The notes: a model not told the origin generated them from the sequence alone. A stretch of 64,000 nucleotides of DNA from Nephromyces sp. MM_2019 (GCA_015657535.1 JADHZB010001199.1:2102-66101); one strand, 5' to 3'. Positions 11,836 to 25,849 are shown, numbered from the stretch's first letter. Numbers and translations: made by a program.

Positions 11836-12950
11836 TTAACGGGATTCCGTAAAGAAATAAATTCCAAGAATCGCTATAATTACCAGTTTTAAAGGTGCCA
11901 CTATATAATCATATACATTAATCCAGCAGTCCTGAGGATTTAACCTACAAATCTGGAGCTGACGTATTAACTCCTCGTATGTAATTGCAGGGCATGGCAG
12001 GGAGACACTCTTGATTGTGACAGCCTTCCTAGGCAACCCAGGCCTGCTTAGTGTCCCTGGAAATATGAAGTGGTTCTGTTGGCTACTATCGGCACTTATA
12101 GAGTACGGCAGGTATTCTACTCCTGGTAATAAAATCCTAGTTTTTATTAGCCCACTCGATGCCTCTCTTTTCATCTTGGAGTTTAAGATTCCTAGTAGAT
12201 CTAATTGCCTTTGTCTTGGCAGGAGTCTGTATATTTTCTCACCGAAACTGGGGTCATGAATGAGCAGCTCGGCTACTTGTATAAAATTTTCTACACTTTT
12301 AGCTTCCTCTGAAGGAAGCGGGAAGTACGGCGCCTTTAAATTCGGTACCTTCTTTGAATTTACCTTCTCTTTCAAGAAAATCTGATCTGCTGGCATGCTG
12401 GAAAGTCTCCGAATATTTTTCACTTTTGCATACGAGTACCTGCCTAGAGAATTAGTTTGCTGTGTTGCCCTAAGCGATAGCGGCATACCTGCGTTTATTT
12501 TATTCCCATAGGGAATATTGTACCATGGGGTTGATGATAGGTTATCATTCAAGGGTGGAGGAGGAGGGGGTGGTAGAGATGGAATTGAGAGTGATTCTGT
12601 TGGAAAATTGCTATATAAGCGGTATTGCAAGGGCGTAGCTCCCAAAGTAACAAAGTCTGCCTTTCGTATACCCACTTGTTCAAAATCCCGCTGTTGATTT
12701 CTTACTTCTGGAGCGAAATCCAAAGCATCGATGCCCCCGCCTTCAATTGGCAATTTTCCATGATACTCGAAGGCAGCAGCCGATAAATTAAATACATGAG
12801 GTTTTCCTGAAAGCCTCCTCTCGCTTGAATCTGATCCCCCCAAGATAAATAAAATCATTTTCTTTTGCAAGTATAATAACAAGGAGATGAATATTCCTTG
12901 AGGGTAAACTAATCAAAAAAATAGATATACAAGAACTGAAAAAGTTACCT
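11836..12950 (-). CDS. Probable extracytoplasmic exon of the kinase-like gene, ending in a membrane segment
   Basis: An uninterrupted minus-strand frame, open from about 12950 to the TAA near 11836, lies just upstream of the kinase exons. It codes a globular-looking sequence with a run of eight prolines, many Tyr/Leu pairs and no kinase motifs. Near its end VAPLKLVIIAILGIYFF could be a transmembrane helix. A GTAATT inside that helix is a possible donor, so part of the helix may be intron. By position it would be the lumenal or extracellular part of a type I membrane protein whose cytosolic part is the kinase-like domain. That link is inference, because the exon joining it to the hinge exon at 11242 was not found. 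The start shown is approximate. It could instead be a separate gene. Confidence 0.5.
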
Positions 12951-13437
12951 GAAATAATTCAAGGCTTCACTTGCTCTAGCCTCAATGAATTTTTTGTAGT
13001 TTATGGCGTGGGGAGGTAAAACTTGCAAGGTATATCGAAATACTAGAGCGGTATATCACATAGAAAATCTACTTTTTGTAATATTTCGAAGCTTTAACTA
13101 GAGGTTAGATACCTCAATAATGCAAACAAAAATTTGTTATACCTGCGCTTGCTTGTACATTGGACTTCTCAGTTTCCCCCATTGTCACTTGATTTCCAGA
13201 CTAGCGAAGATAAATGTGCTTATAAATTCGAATAGATCGTTGCTCAAATCTCATTTTTCTACTCCTTTTTTCACCAAAGGAGTAGAAGCCTAAAATGCAA
13301 AGGAATCGAATACGTTTCATGACCCCCGTATAACGTCAACCTTCTAAGCATAAGTTCATCCTCTCCTCGAATATATTTTCGCTCGTTGAAAAATTTTTAG
13401 ATTTAGAAGCATTTTTGCCTTAATTACCTAGGATGTA

Positions 13438-13626
13438 TTATATCAGCAAAGCCGATGCACTTCCATAGCACCTAATATTCACACCAAGAGAATAGAAATA
13501 TCTTTTACCCAATGAACCTAAGGAATCATTACGAGAGGAAACACACTCATAATAGAAGCTACATGGCCGAATTCCAGCGGCATGAACGATTTTCAAATTT
13601 TCAAGCCATTCCTCAAGCTTAGTCAA
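13438..13626 (-). CDS. Candidate upstream exon of the kinase-like gene
   Basis: The minus-strand frame is open for about 62 codons. It begins after a TGACTAAG acceptor-like sequence and codes LEEWLENLKIVHAAGIRPCS and a Cys/Tyr-rich stretch. GTAAAA and GTGCTA inside it could serve as donors. The composition is like real protein rather than T-rich intron. It lies between the candidate signal-peptide exon and the large exon at 11.8-12.9 kb on the same strand. No phase-consistent join to either neighbour could be fixed, and no family is recognised. Confidence 0.3.
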   Translation of the reverse strand: MTKLEEWLENLKIVHAAGIRPCSFYYECVSSRNDSLGSLGKRYFYSLGVNIRCYGSASALLI

Positions 13627-14370
13627 AGTTAATGAAATATAGCGTTGTTTTCCATCTATTTAAAAGTTAATTTTTTAGTTATTTGCTGTAAAATAGATGT
13701 TGGAAAAACTAATAAGCCTAAAATGAAAATATTTACAAAATATAACTGCTTTAATCCATAACATAGAATTGCTACGATGAATAAGTGATACGCACTGTGA
13801 TGATATTAACCTTGGTAAAATTTTTAATGCTCTAGTATCAAAGATTAGGAAATACCGATACGAGTTTCCGCCAATAAAATTTATGGATAAACACGCATTT
13901 CTTGTGCTAAGCGAAGAAATTTAATCATAGAGTAAAAATAAAAAAGAACTTGCAACGTGTGTGGGAAGGATTTTCATACAGAATCTACAATGCACCTAGA
14001 ATTTCTGATTCTATTCTCTAGTGCACAAAAATATCCACAAAACTCATTTATCATAAGGGATTAAAAAATACTAGGTTGAGAACCCACACCCGTGTCAAAA
14101 TTTGACGCAGCACACATTGCAAACTCAAGTTGCAAATAAAAATAGTGGCAAAGTAACATCCAAAGAGTGAAAAATACACCACGTATTTTTCTGCCTGCGA
14201 ACTTCGAAATGTGTGCAATAGGCTAGTAGCTCAAGTATAAAATTACCTTGTTACAGAAAGGTGAGCTTGCTATTAGTAATACATTTTGTTATAATGAAGG
14301 AAAATGATGTATGTTAAAACTCTCAATTTGATTCCACATATCTCGAAAAATTTCTTTAGTTGCATAACTT

Positions 14371-14565
14371 CTAATTGAAAGCATCATACAGCGTAAATCT
14401 ATCTTCTATGAAATCCAGGCTTTCATCGTAGCACTCGTGGACTGGGATATAGCCCCATTTAGTAAAATTAGAGCATTCATCAGCCACTTGGATGATGAGC
14501 GCGCTTATGAACAAATGTAAAATTCTTAGTAATACGCAGTGGTTATTAAAAGCCAATAATGGCAT
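14371..14565 (-). CDS. Candidate first exon with signal peptide
   Basis: An ATG at 14565 on the minus strand opens a 64-codon frame. The N-terminus MPLLAFNNHCVLLRILHLF continues as a hydrophobic run of about 15 residues and then turns polar and acidic (ADECSNF), as in a cleavable secretory signal. A GTATGA donor lies near the 3' end, and a GTGGCT lies right after the hydrophobic run. As the most upstream coding-like segment in this A-skewed block it is the best candidate start of the kinase-like gene and would place its N-terminal part in the ER lumen. The join to later exons is not proven. Confidence 0.35.
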   Translation of the reverse strand: MPLLAFNNHCVLLRILHLFISALIIQVADECSNFTKWGYIPVHECYDESLDFIEDRFTLYDAFN

Positions 14566-14579
14566 TAAATGGAAGCTCT

Positions 14580-17500
14580 ATATGATAGAGCAGGCGCGGC
14601 AGTGGAGCCAACTTCAACTAAAGTTTAGCAGCAAATTCTTCATGTAAAAATTGAGCTTTAGCCAAAAATTTTAAGTAAGGGGATAAAGCCTGAAATAGCC
14701 GAGTATAAATTTTGCTAAATTATCTTCCACAAAGGTATCCCATTCAAAGTAACGCAGATTCTTGAGGAAGAGAATAATTTTCAATTTACTGTACGGTGTC
14801 CCAGCGCCTCTAAATTTCAAATATACCTAGAACCTCGAAAGCAACGGCACTTCCGTGTTCATATATGCTTTAAAGAGGCGCACTTTGAGCACGAAAATGA
14901 GAATAAAATTTATAACGATTTAAGCACCAGGCCCTCATTGTTTCCTATTAGCAGTTCCCACCAGCTAAATCGTTTAATCCGATAAGACTTCGTTGCATAT
15001 TCAGAAAAAAAGCCCAAGCTTCAAAAACTTTAATGCAGGGCATATGATACCCAAGGATTTTTGTAACTATTATGCTTATTGGAACGTTGCATGTCATATT
15101 ACTCTCTAATATGTCAAGCAGCTACAACTCATGCCTTTCTAAGCTACCATTTTCTGCTAATAATACTTATTCTTATCCTCAGTTATCCAAATCAAAGCAA
15201 TGCCCTGAATTTAATGCCTAAATAAAACTCAATGAAAATATTGTGACGTCATGAGAAGCATAGGTGGTAATATTATCCTTAAAATTTGGGAACTAGCACG
15301 CAATATTCAAGAGCCACTAACTGTACATTTTTCAATTCCTATTTTATCAGAGACCGCTTACAACTAGAATCGTCCATCCTTACTTGAACTTCGAAAGTTT
15401 TCCTAAAAACCAAAACAAGAAAACGCATACCGCCGCAAAACACCATCAAAAAAAGTTTCGGCCAAAAAAGTTGCTGGCTGTTGACTTTATTAAGAATTAT
15501 ATTTAGACAAAAATCCGGGAAAAAATATTATTAAAAGAATGAGCCATTTGTTCTCTTACCTGCCACCTATAGCAAAAATAGAAAATAATCTTTGCTTAAG
15601 CAAATGCCAATTTTCGGAACTCCAAATTATATATTACGTATTGCACAGGAGCACTCTCCGCTTCCGTCTTTTTTGATGTTACAGCAAAGCTTCATCACAA
15701 AACAAAAAAATTCCAGCGGGATCCAGAAATGAAAATGGCCTCATTTATAAAACTATTTCATGTCTTTAAAAAAATGTTGTCTCGATGTGAGTATGATTTG
15801 GACCTTGCCATTATACGCAGGAGCGAAGCAGCTTTTGACAATCCCAGCAGCGAAGGCTCGTGAGAGCTTTCACAATGAAATGCTTCAGCATGAGAGAAAA
15901 AAGGACAGCCTGTGTGTTCCGGTGACCTTAACCTGCGTGCGCGCCCCATTAAATTAATTATATTAATTTCGCTACAACTACAGGGTTGATATATCCGGAA
16001 GTTGTCAGCTGTCGAGTTTATGCGTATTTATGCTATGCATTGTAGAGACATGTCCTGGCATGAGGGGGTGGACTTTAAGGCAGGCTATTGGCCTGTACCA
16101 TGCGCCGAATACAACGAGAATATAGGTTGCCACAAACAGGCTGGCCGCCACCGTAAATACGGGTGAATCCCGTAGAAAAGCCATAAGCGAATGTGTGCAT
16201 TTTTTTACCGCACGCCCAGTGGGACCGAGCCCGAAGTATACTACAGCGCTTAGCCCTCTAATGGCTTAACCAATCTTTAATCGCTGCGTAAGCCACACCA
16301 ATTGCGAAGCTACGAGACAAGCATGCCGGCAGAGTGAGTTTCCTGCTAGTATACGACATCAGGGTGATGCGACACCCTGATGTCGTAGAGTGAGACGTGG
16401 AACCAATTAAAGCAGCTGACTTTTACACCTGTAGTGCTTTGGCGCGCTGTCCCTTATCTCGGAAGATGATACACGATAGCCGATCCACTGAAATAGCGCT
16501 TTTACTTTGCGGTGTATTCGCTTATAATTAGTACTCCACATATGTAGAGTTTGTCTTAAAGTTTTGTGGCTCTGCATTCACACAAAGTAAGGACTTTACA
16601 ATCCATCGATGGCATCGCCTGACAATTAAAAATGGGCTATCAGTTATCTACTTCGCATACAAAACCCTTAAGGCGAGCTTCAACCATTTCGAGCAGATAA
16701 ATTTTTGATGAAAAAAGCTGAGCAGATTTGGGGAAAAAAATGGTACCTTATGATCCACTATTTTGTTGCTTGTACGTTTCACATTGAGCCCGCCAGAATA
16801 CCAGGAGGAACTCTTGAGTACCCTGCAAACGTTTAATTTTCCGTTAAGAGCATTTGAGCTTTGCGGCTTTATGAGTTAGCTTTTCATGTTTAACTTTCTT
16901 TTATCAGGGTAGGTTTCCGTTGAGAACCGGAAATAAGCTTCAACTGGCTATTATCTAAAATATACTTTTTGTAACAAAGCATGCAGTTTGAACCTAATTT
17001 AGTGTTTCCAAGCCGCTTCATACCTAATAAGCCCGTTTATATCCAAATTACAATGCAAGATACTTTGTTAACCGCACGGAATGCGGCCCTTCAACGCAGC
17101 TCTTTGAAGCACCGAAATTCACAACATGGATATGCATTTGCCTGTATTTTTTTGTGATTATTCTTACTTCTTCCTTGATTGTACGTAATACTAATTTTTT
17201 TTCCTTGTATGAATACATGTCTAATCTCTGCAGCCAATAAATACTTGGCCCGCCGTCGATAGAGCTCACCGGGTTAGTATTGGACGTATGCATGCGTCCC
17301 CCTACGGTTTTAGCAACGGGTAGGAAGATGTGGATGCTGTTGCGACGGCTAGCGACACTAAAGTTGCGAACATCCTACCGCCAAAGTTATTCCACTAAGC
17401 TTAAAGAAAAGTACTGTCGAATTTAAGTTTTAAATACGTCTTGAGTAAACAGCATCGAGCGCATGCATAAGTAATAAATGCTCTGGAAGCTAAGCTCTGC

Positions 17501-20500
17501 GCAAATCGCTGAGCACTCACTGCTCTCTTCCGTTAGATAGCACTGCGTAAGCTACGCGTTATACGCAGCCCAGTGGCTCCTTTACGCAACTAGGGGTTCA
17601 ATTTTGTGATGTGCGTGGATTCCGCTGATAAACTTCTGGGTTACCCTCACCACGAAATACGGTGAGTTACGCTTTGAAGCAATACTGGCTCGCGTGTGTT
17701 GCATGTCCGTATAGCAGTGGTGTGCCATCTTCCATGTATTCGCGTATACGTGGTGACGAATAGATTTCTTTTAGTCTTAGATAAGACTTGGAGAAGGCAG
17801 AGATGCGTAGTATCATCAAATTATGTCATGACCCTCAGGTACGTGATACAGGTAAACCGAATTACTTTTTAAAGTTAATGCATTTAAAAATTAAAGACGA
17901 TAGTCTGCGCATGACGTCTCACAACTTGAACATTCCTTGCAGACGCTGAGCTTCAATCTCAGTAGTAGCAACGATTTACAATCAACGCAGGGTGCAAGAT
18001 AGTCCTGGGGCCGAACCGTATGGAAATAAGTAAGATTCGAACCTATCCCCCATAGCATGCCTAAAGCGTAGTAGCAGAGTGAGATAACGAGTGGCTTCCG
18101 AAGTTAGGAGCTAGTTCTGTAGCTTATGAGTAATCTTGGGGCTAATTATGATATGGTATAGAATTCTAATTTTCGGAAACTACAGCTGGATTCAAACGCC
18201 TCCCTGTGCCAGCAACTCAGAAGCTCATTATTTATACGTGTAGCATTCATTATAATGCGCTTGGCTGAGAAACTAAGTAGTACCTTCATCCAGCCATGCT
18301 GCCTCTAAGTGATCAATCAAAGCAAGTTGAAAGCGTGCCTAACTAATGCAGCTTGAGCGAAACTTTCAGAATTATTACCCCCTAGATGATTGGCTGTAAA
18401 CAACGACGACGCACTTCCACTTTCTGGGTCCACAACTCTCAATCGAGGTAACTAAAAGCTTCTGCAACTAATTTGTTCCTCTATAGTTCATAACAGCATT
18501 TCCATGAGACCAAGCAAGTAAACGGTACTTGATTCCCCTCGCTATTCTTGAATGGCAGTAATTGGAAAATTCCACTCAACAGTAAACAACTGAACACCCA
18601 CTTGGCCACCGAGAATATATGGCCAATAGGGCATGGTGATTCTACGTCTTTTAATACGAGGTAAACCGCGCTTCCATCCTTTAGCATTGCATCTTTGTGC
18701 ATCCCTGTGATATTCGTAATCCCCTTGATCCGAGCGAGCAAACTAACCATAATTTCGGAAGTCCCTCAATAGTATGAGCCACTAGAGCTCTGACCCTCAT
18801 AATTTAGAGCATTGCCCCGTTAACAGTCTAGCCGCCAGACGGTATAAAAATGAGATGCTCTTTCTATCCCCATCAGTTCGCATCTTCTTAGAGAGGCGCA
18901 GGGGTAGGTAATGCCCAGTCTTATTTTTGACCTGGCAGCAATGTAAAGAAGCGCTATTAAAATCACGTGATTCCTTCACTATGCTTCTTGAACTCCTTCA
19001 TTGTGCAAGGCTGTACCTGCAAGACACATACTGCCTCTCTCCTTGATTTACCGAATAGGACATCACGCAACTTTCACATGTAGAGCCACCAGACAGCAGG
19101 CCTTTCACACTGTAGCAATGTCCTGATCATGCCTATGGGTGCCCCCATAAACCTCACGTCCTGGGGCACCTTATGCTAAGCCCATCTGTCAGCGTGAAGT
19201 TCACCAGTAAGCCATTATATTTCCTCATGAGTGAGTTTGCCTATGCGTGACCAATGGTCAGCCAAGTGACTGTGACGCTAAACCAATTTTCATAGAACAT
19301 TGTTTCCGGTGGAGCCAGTAGCGGTACCTTCTTAAGATTTCGAAAGTAGGGCAAGAAACTAGGTGGCCAAGATAATAGAGCTAAAAATTTATAAAAAAGA
19401 GTCTAGCTAGTTTCTATATCATTACAGATAGCTATAAGTCGAAGAAGCGGATCCTTACGCCTTGCAGGGATTCAAACGAAAAATTTCTGTCGAATCTACA
19501 ATTATGCTAGCACATGTTTCGTTGTGCATCATGGTACTACCTAGAGTAGTAAGACTCCACAAAACCGAAGTCACCTCAAAGATAAGGCTCAAAAAAAAAT
19601 ACTACACCAAAACTAAGAATCTCGCATCTCATCAATACGAACCGTGCGATATGTTAGCCTAACCGCACCTGATGAAAGTTGAAAGAGAGCATGATCTTCA
19701 AACTACGCAATATGCAAAGTCAGCTAGTTGCAAGCCGGTGACGTGGATAAGTGTGCAGCACCACTGCACCACCAGCAATGCATGACAAGGCAGGCACAAT
19801 CATGCCTGATATATTTCGCGTGAAAATCTTCATCTCCTGATGAGCATACACCCAAGGATTATATCTCGGACATCGTGGAGCTACCAAAGCAATACTTACT
19901 ATTGCCCTTGCTAAAATTGCTCTTGGTTAAAGAAGTTGCCTTGTAGTGGCCAAAATTTCATATAGGCCTTTTTTTGCTACATTGGAGAGGTAAGGCTCAG
20001 TTGTATTATCATTTAGACTTCTTCTATACAAGCGAAAAATCCATGATTATTAGGCTAAATACAAAAAAATCATACAGCACCATAGGGCAGGGGAAGAATA
20101 GCCAACACCATACACATAATAGAATGCAAATTACCCCGGATATTGCGTTTTGAGTTCACCAGCTTAATACGCTGGCTTGGGCGCAACCACATGCAAAGAA
20201 TTAACTAAATACTACGTTGAACATCCAAAATTCTCAATCACCCAAATTAGCGCGCATAGACGAACAAGCGCACACGTCAAAGGAGGCAGAGATAAACACA
20301 ATTAAGCAGTAGAGCAGAAAATCGCATAGATGAAACAGGCGAAAACCCCCTTAAAGGAAAAGTTTCGGTAATATTTAATACACAAGCACTCAAGCTGGCA
20401 ACCCAGCTATGCTCACTCGCCTCCGTACAAGATTCTCACTAAGGAAAACATTATACGCCTACACGTCAGGCACTTCACGGCGCGAAAAATGCACTTCTGG

Positions 20501-20600
20501 CATTTAAAGAATTTATTATTCAGTGTTTAAGATTTTATCGCCTCGCAATTAAAACACGCCAATATCAGGGTTGATTTTTTAACAATTCTATATCGTAGGC
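14580..20600. other. Gene-poor stretch; balanced, GC-richer island from about 15.8 to 20 kb
   Basis: From 14.6 to about 15.7 kb the sequence is still AT-rich. From about 15.8 kb it becomes visibly richer in G and C and loses strand skew until about 20 kb. The longest open frames are below 100 codons, overlap each other on both strands and show no domains. No tRNA could be folded. A perfect hairpin at 16352-16387 is the only clear structure. I see no gene here. Confidence 0.55.
16352..16387. repeat. Perfect 15-bp inverted repeat with 6-base loop
   Basis: TACGACATCAGGGTG at 16352-16366 is followed by the loop atgcga and its exact reverse complement at 16373-16387. The hairpin sits in a gene-free, GC-richer block, with no coding frame or tRNA features around it. 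Role unknown. Confidence 0.85.
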
Positions 20601-21273
20601 TGGTGTTTTGGCACTACCATATCCTTTGTAAATTTTGGCTAGTTACTATCAGTGAGCGCTTATACAGTGTATTGCACGAAGATCTACTTTTAAGCGTAAT
20701 ATATTTACTCGAAAAATGAATCAAATATCGATTATACGCAGGAAAGGGCTGCGAGAGCCTGCAAAGTACAGTGCTATCAACCTGAAACAAAAGACAAGCA
20801 AAAAGCATGAATAAACTCAGCCAATAACAAGAAAAGCCCTGAATGCTGTAAAAAGCAACGCATGATAGGCTCGCTGGAAAGCACATTAAAATTGAAAAAT
20901 CGAGCGAATTTGCAACCCTTTTGAAACTAAAAAACTTGAAGCTGCACTAACCCAAAAGCCACCATACATATACCGCTAACTGCCCATTAAATTAAAAAAA
21001 AATTGTGAAGATAGCCTGTTCGCATCGAAACAAATTTAAAGTTCATGGCTGGTGCACAATATATAAAGCTTTTACCAAATCAACACATTGTCAAAATAAA
21101 AAACAAGTGAGTCTTACAAGAAAACTGTGGAGCTTCTATCACATTTGATAATGCAAAAAATTTCTGAGAGCAATGAGAAAGCATGGCCATGTAGCTTTCA
21201 CTCCTCTGACACCATATTAGACAGCTTGAAAAAAACTGAAGATTTATAATACCCTTCTTCCAGATGTAATGAC

Positions 21274-24200
21274 CTAGTATCGAAATTTCATGAAATAAAG
21301 AGCGGCGCCGCTCAATATCCCTGTAATATGACCTTCATGGGCTGCAAATTAAACGAAAACAAAGAAAGTAACCTTAAGAAAGCAGTTTGTTCTTAAATTA
21401 GAGCAAATTTTATCTATCGGCAATACAATTCAATGCGAATTCCAAAATTTTTATCATCAGCAAAACAGTACTCAATATAGTAAAATATGGTATTCGCCAT
21501 AACATTATTTTTAGCATTTAACATAATGAAGCATCAATCACCTCGTAATTACCCCTAAAAATATTGAACTAACACAAAGGATGCCATAGCGAATGAATAA
21601 AGCCTGTGAGAGGAATAGCTATCCCTTTTTACAACACAAAGCGCAAGGTAAGCAGCAGCATTCCACAAAGAGGGCATATATCACGCAGCAAAAACAAAGC
21701 CTAAAATACTATATTGAATAGCACTGGCAATAATACAGAGTATACAATATTCTTTATGCCATCTGAAAATAACCAGTCCAAAAAAACGTGAGAAATGCAA
21801 GGAAAACACAAAATAACCTTTTGAATCTTGGATCCCGCTAGATGCCATTACTTCGTACACAAAGAGGCAGCCAACCAGTATCGCCTAGAATAATTTCAAA
21901 ATAACAGATTTGAAAGAAGCTCTATCTAGGCCCAGCTTGAATAAGCTAAACTTCACGTCATTTAACCCTAGAATAACACAAAATTTTACACCTACTCGAA
22001 AGTAGATTAAAATATGCTCGAAATACATGGCTTGCGGTACCCACCATAGGAACTGGCAAAATTCCATATATGTAAACATTGGACCAAGGATCTTTGAGGG
22101 CCACGATTGCCATGAGTCCATTCACTGCTCCACTTGCGCCTAATCTATATTACACCAAATTCATTTGAATGAAGGCAGTCACTTGATAGTATAACAAAGT
22201 AGAAACAAGCAAAAAAAAATTTAGTAGCAGCAAAAATAATATCCATAGAAGTAGCTAAAAGTTATTAAAAGGTAAAAGAAACTAAGATTGCCAACGGATT
22301 AAACTAAAAGCTTTCAAAAGCGTAAGCCTAAACACTAGATTTTAAAGCATGAAAAGCTGAAGGAAGAATTTTTTTCTTAGTACTAGATTTTCTCGTACAA
22401 TTACTACCCATGTGCATATGAACGAACTTTCTCGAAAGATTAAAATTCTATGAATCAAGCAGGCATGAACTTTGCAGCTCAAACCACATAACCAGCAACA
22501 CTACTGAGTCTCTTCAATTTCACAATAAAAATTAGTAGCATGACTGGAAACTTCAGAAAATGGATACATGCATCTGAAGGAACGAAGAAGCTATCTTGTT
22601 TTCCCACCATGAAAGACCAAAAAAAATTTCTTTTTCATTAGTGAGGTAAGCACGAATACCGAAAGCCTTACACGGGGGCATATGGTGCCTTCTGTTGCCT
22701 CAAAGTAATTGTTTGTACAAGCGTTCCAAGAAAGCCACAAAGCTGTAACAACATTCAGAAAGGAGAATTATTATTTTAGACTTATCGCAACAGGCATACC
22801 ACAGGGAATTCCCAGTGAGATAATACAATCACTAAACAATGTAATGAGAAATAGGCGATAGTACAGTTCACTGTCTCGTCAAACACAGTATCAAGGGAGA
22901 CACACTGCAGTAAATTGTAGTATAGCGGCAAAAGAGCCTCACTTTAAATAGCCATATCCTTGTTGAATTTTACGTATTTATTGGTCCTGGTCTAAGCTAC
23001 CAGATGGGTTGGCAAGGCGGCTTCAATTCTGATAGAAAAGTCCCACTTTTAGTTCTTTAAGTACTTCACTCATAAAAAAAGAACTCTAAAAAGCTTAAAT
23101 ACGGCCCGTAGACAAAAAATTCAAATTAAACCTACATCAAGATCAAATCTCAAAGGTGTGTTGTTAGGTGCGTGTATGTGCGTGCTGGTTTGAAGTTTCT
23201 AGGGAATATATGAGATATTGTGTTGGTGCTTTGTATCGTGTGTGCGCTAGTTTGTACTATCTCTATGCTATATTTTCCTCTCCATAACTATCATTGCATC
23301 CTCTTAATAATTTTTTCGATCAATAATGCACAAAAAAAAGTACTCCAGAGCACCCTTTCCTAAAACATTTTAGGGACCGATTATGCGTCAATGGAACGCT
23401 CTTTCTTTCAAGACAAATCTCTTTACCATATCATAATGCCATTAAATTCAGAAAACAGCTATGCTTCACCTGGTCATTACTTCGTAAACTTTATTTATGC
23501 AATTTACGAAATTTTTAGTACACTAATAGTCTTGGGCTCTTTTCAGTTTTTTAATAGTTTTTAAATCTTTCTTTGAGTATATAAGTTTAGAGTTAAAATC
23601 ATACAATCAATCACACAAAGGGCTACCGAAACTACGCAAGTATAACAATTGATATCGTCCAAGCTTTTTGGATTCATGGAACCTTCTGTAAATACTTACC
23701 ATATACGAAAGAACAAAAGCCCGGGCGCCAAGCATCATCTCCACCGCTCTTCCCATGAAGAATCCAGCACACATATTAAATAAGAAGTGCTGAAGAAGTT
23801 AGCATAACATACACATGAGTAAACTGTTTCAAGCAATATAAGGCTCAAGTGAAAATCTCCCCTTCGCTAAATTTTTAAAAGCAGCATTTTTTCCAAACTA
23901 ACCGAAAAATCCCTATGACTAAAGTTTGCAGTAATCAGGGTATGAAATTTCCATCTTGCAACATCTTGCCATCGGCAAGTAAAATTCCTGTAGAAATAAA
24001 GAGATTTCACATTTATGTGCTATCCAATAGAATAGTTATACGTCTTATTCATTCTATTTATGGGAACACCCCATGAAATGAGCTTTCTTAACTGGAAGAG
24101 GTCATAATAACCTTTAAAAGAGTCATTCCATAAAAAAATGAAATAAAGTATCATTCTTCACATCAGCTTTGCAGCACCGGTTTTTTCCTAATTCCAAAGC

Positions 24201-25836
24201 ACACGCAAATTATAATACAGCTAATTTCGTATGGTAGAGCCTATAGGATGGAAAAATTAAACGGCAAAATCATAAAAATAAAGAATATGAAGTGCTTACC
24301 TCCACATAAAGTCGGTAGATATTAAACCATTATTCTGAACCTAAAAATTTGCCACACGCAAACGATAGAGGGTACACTCTGATTATTAGCATATCGAAAT
24401 GTTTATCAAAGATAAGGCGGTCCATAAATCACAAAGCATTACTTAAATACCAATAGAAAAAGGATTCTAAATCCACAAACAACACTAAAAAAGGCTTGTA
24501 CAAGCCAATAACGTCAAAATCACCAAGTGTCAGAGAGCAAGACTCTCATAGGCTCAAAAAACGCATAGTACTTAAACAGGTGTTCAGCCTCATTTTTTGG
24601 GTAGTATAATTTCAGTGATAAGCCACAAGTGGAGTAAAATATATTGCAAATTCAGTGGCATAAACTCAGGGAAGAAAACCGTACCTAAAAGCCAGAATTA
24701 CGTGGCTGCAAGAAAAGAAGCACGCAAAAATAATGCAAACCCCTGTGTCTAAAAAGGCTTAGCCAATCAGTTTCGCAATAATGCACTCCAACAAAACATG
24801 CCCGAAAACTGCTTACCCTACTAGTAAAATAATCATACCGACTCGGCTTGGAGATACTCCTGCGTAGAGAACAGCAATGTGGATAGGCATAGACACTACA
24901 AATTAGAAGCTTGATTCTTGGTCTATTATTCCAACACCTTAGAGAATCTAACCCGTAATAACCACTCTAGTAGCACAGTCGGGGACAGCGCAAATCACAA
25001 AAAGTTAAAAGGTAGGAGCAAGAAGTAGTGGTCAGATCAAAATTCTTAAGGCCGATGATTCTATCGGTGCTATACTATAGGCTATTTATATTGAATAAGC
25101 TTTAGTATACAGAGGAAATTTTATGAATACACGCCCTTCTACTACAAAAAAGAATTCAAGACCATATGGATATCGTTCCTCAATCCAAGACTAGTAACAC
25201 TTAAAAGCTACCTATAAAATTGCAGTATTGCGCAGACACCAACTTATCGAAATAATTTTTGGCTAACCAGGCGAAAAAGGTAGCCGTGTTCACACCTAGG
25301 AAGATCCAGGTCATAGGGCAATTCGAATTCCTGTACAAGTTATGTATTGCACGATATGCTGGATGGTTCCACGCTCGCATACGCGTATCAACAAGAAATC
25401 CTTCAATTCTCCTACTCACCATTTTGTTCCACACTTCCCTACCCAGTCTCCTATATAATCTACGGTACCTTTCATCCAGTAGTTGAACCCTGGTGCTCCA
25501 CGACTTAAGCATAGGTTGAGTTAATTTTTTCAGACTAGCATTACTGTTCTGCATATAAATCGGCGCCATATTCAAAGTTGATTTACCAGAGGATCTGAGT
25601 TTTGCAACTAATGATTTTATCAATTCTTGCTTTCTTTCCATGTCAATGAAGCGAAAGTAAGGGCTAAACAAGGAGTTAGGCAATGTCAGGTGCTTTAATT
25701 TCGTTCCAAGAGGAACGTTTAAATTCTTTGAGAACATGAGGAACTGAGAGCGTAGCACCTGGAAGCTCCTCCCCAAGCTGAAGCCCCCCCATGAGCTGCG
25801 CATGGCCTTAATCTCCGAGAAGATGAAGTTGCACAA
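21274..25836 (-). CDS. Rhomboid-family intramembrane serine protease, probably mitochondrial
   Basis: Eight exons (25836-25240, 24340-24300, 23987-23903, 23789-23700, 22742-22672, 22144-22045, 21884-21818, 21341-21274) join in phase to 372 residues. Rhomboids cut other membrane proteins inside the bilayer. Motifs in order are a hydrophobic first segment (PMTWIFLGVNTATFFAWL), WKFHTLITANFSH, HFLFNM (oxyanion-side His242 and Asn246), LGASGA with nucleophile Ser299, and HEGHITGILSG with catalytic His355. The N-terminus MRSSWGGFSLGRSF is rich in Arg and Ser and lacks acids, like a mitochondrial presequence. A long N-terminal extension and the motif order fit the PARL/Pcp1 mitochondrial branch, which matures mitochondrial membrane proteins. 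Weak point: the first donor is GTGTCT. A better GTAGCT donor 34 bases downstream puts a stop into the next exon, so a small extra exon is possible. Start: the first ATG (25836) or a Met 11 codons later. Confidence 0.9.
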
Positions 25837-25849
25837 ATCAAGGTGAGGG

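Noticed and set aside
17990..18080. Minus-strand GGTTCGAATC resembling a tRNA B-box
   Set aside because: No matching acceptor stem, D-arm or anticodon arm could be paired around it.
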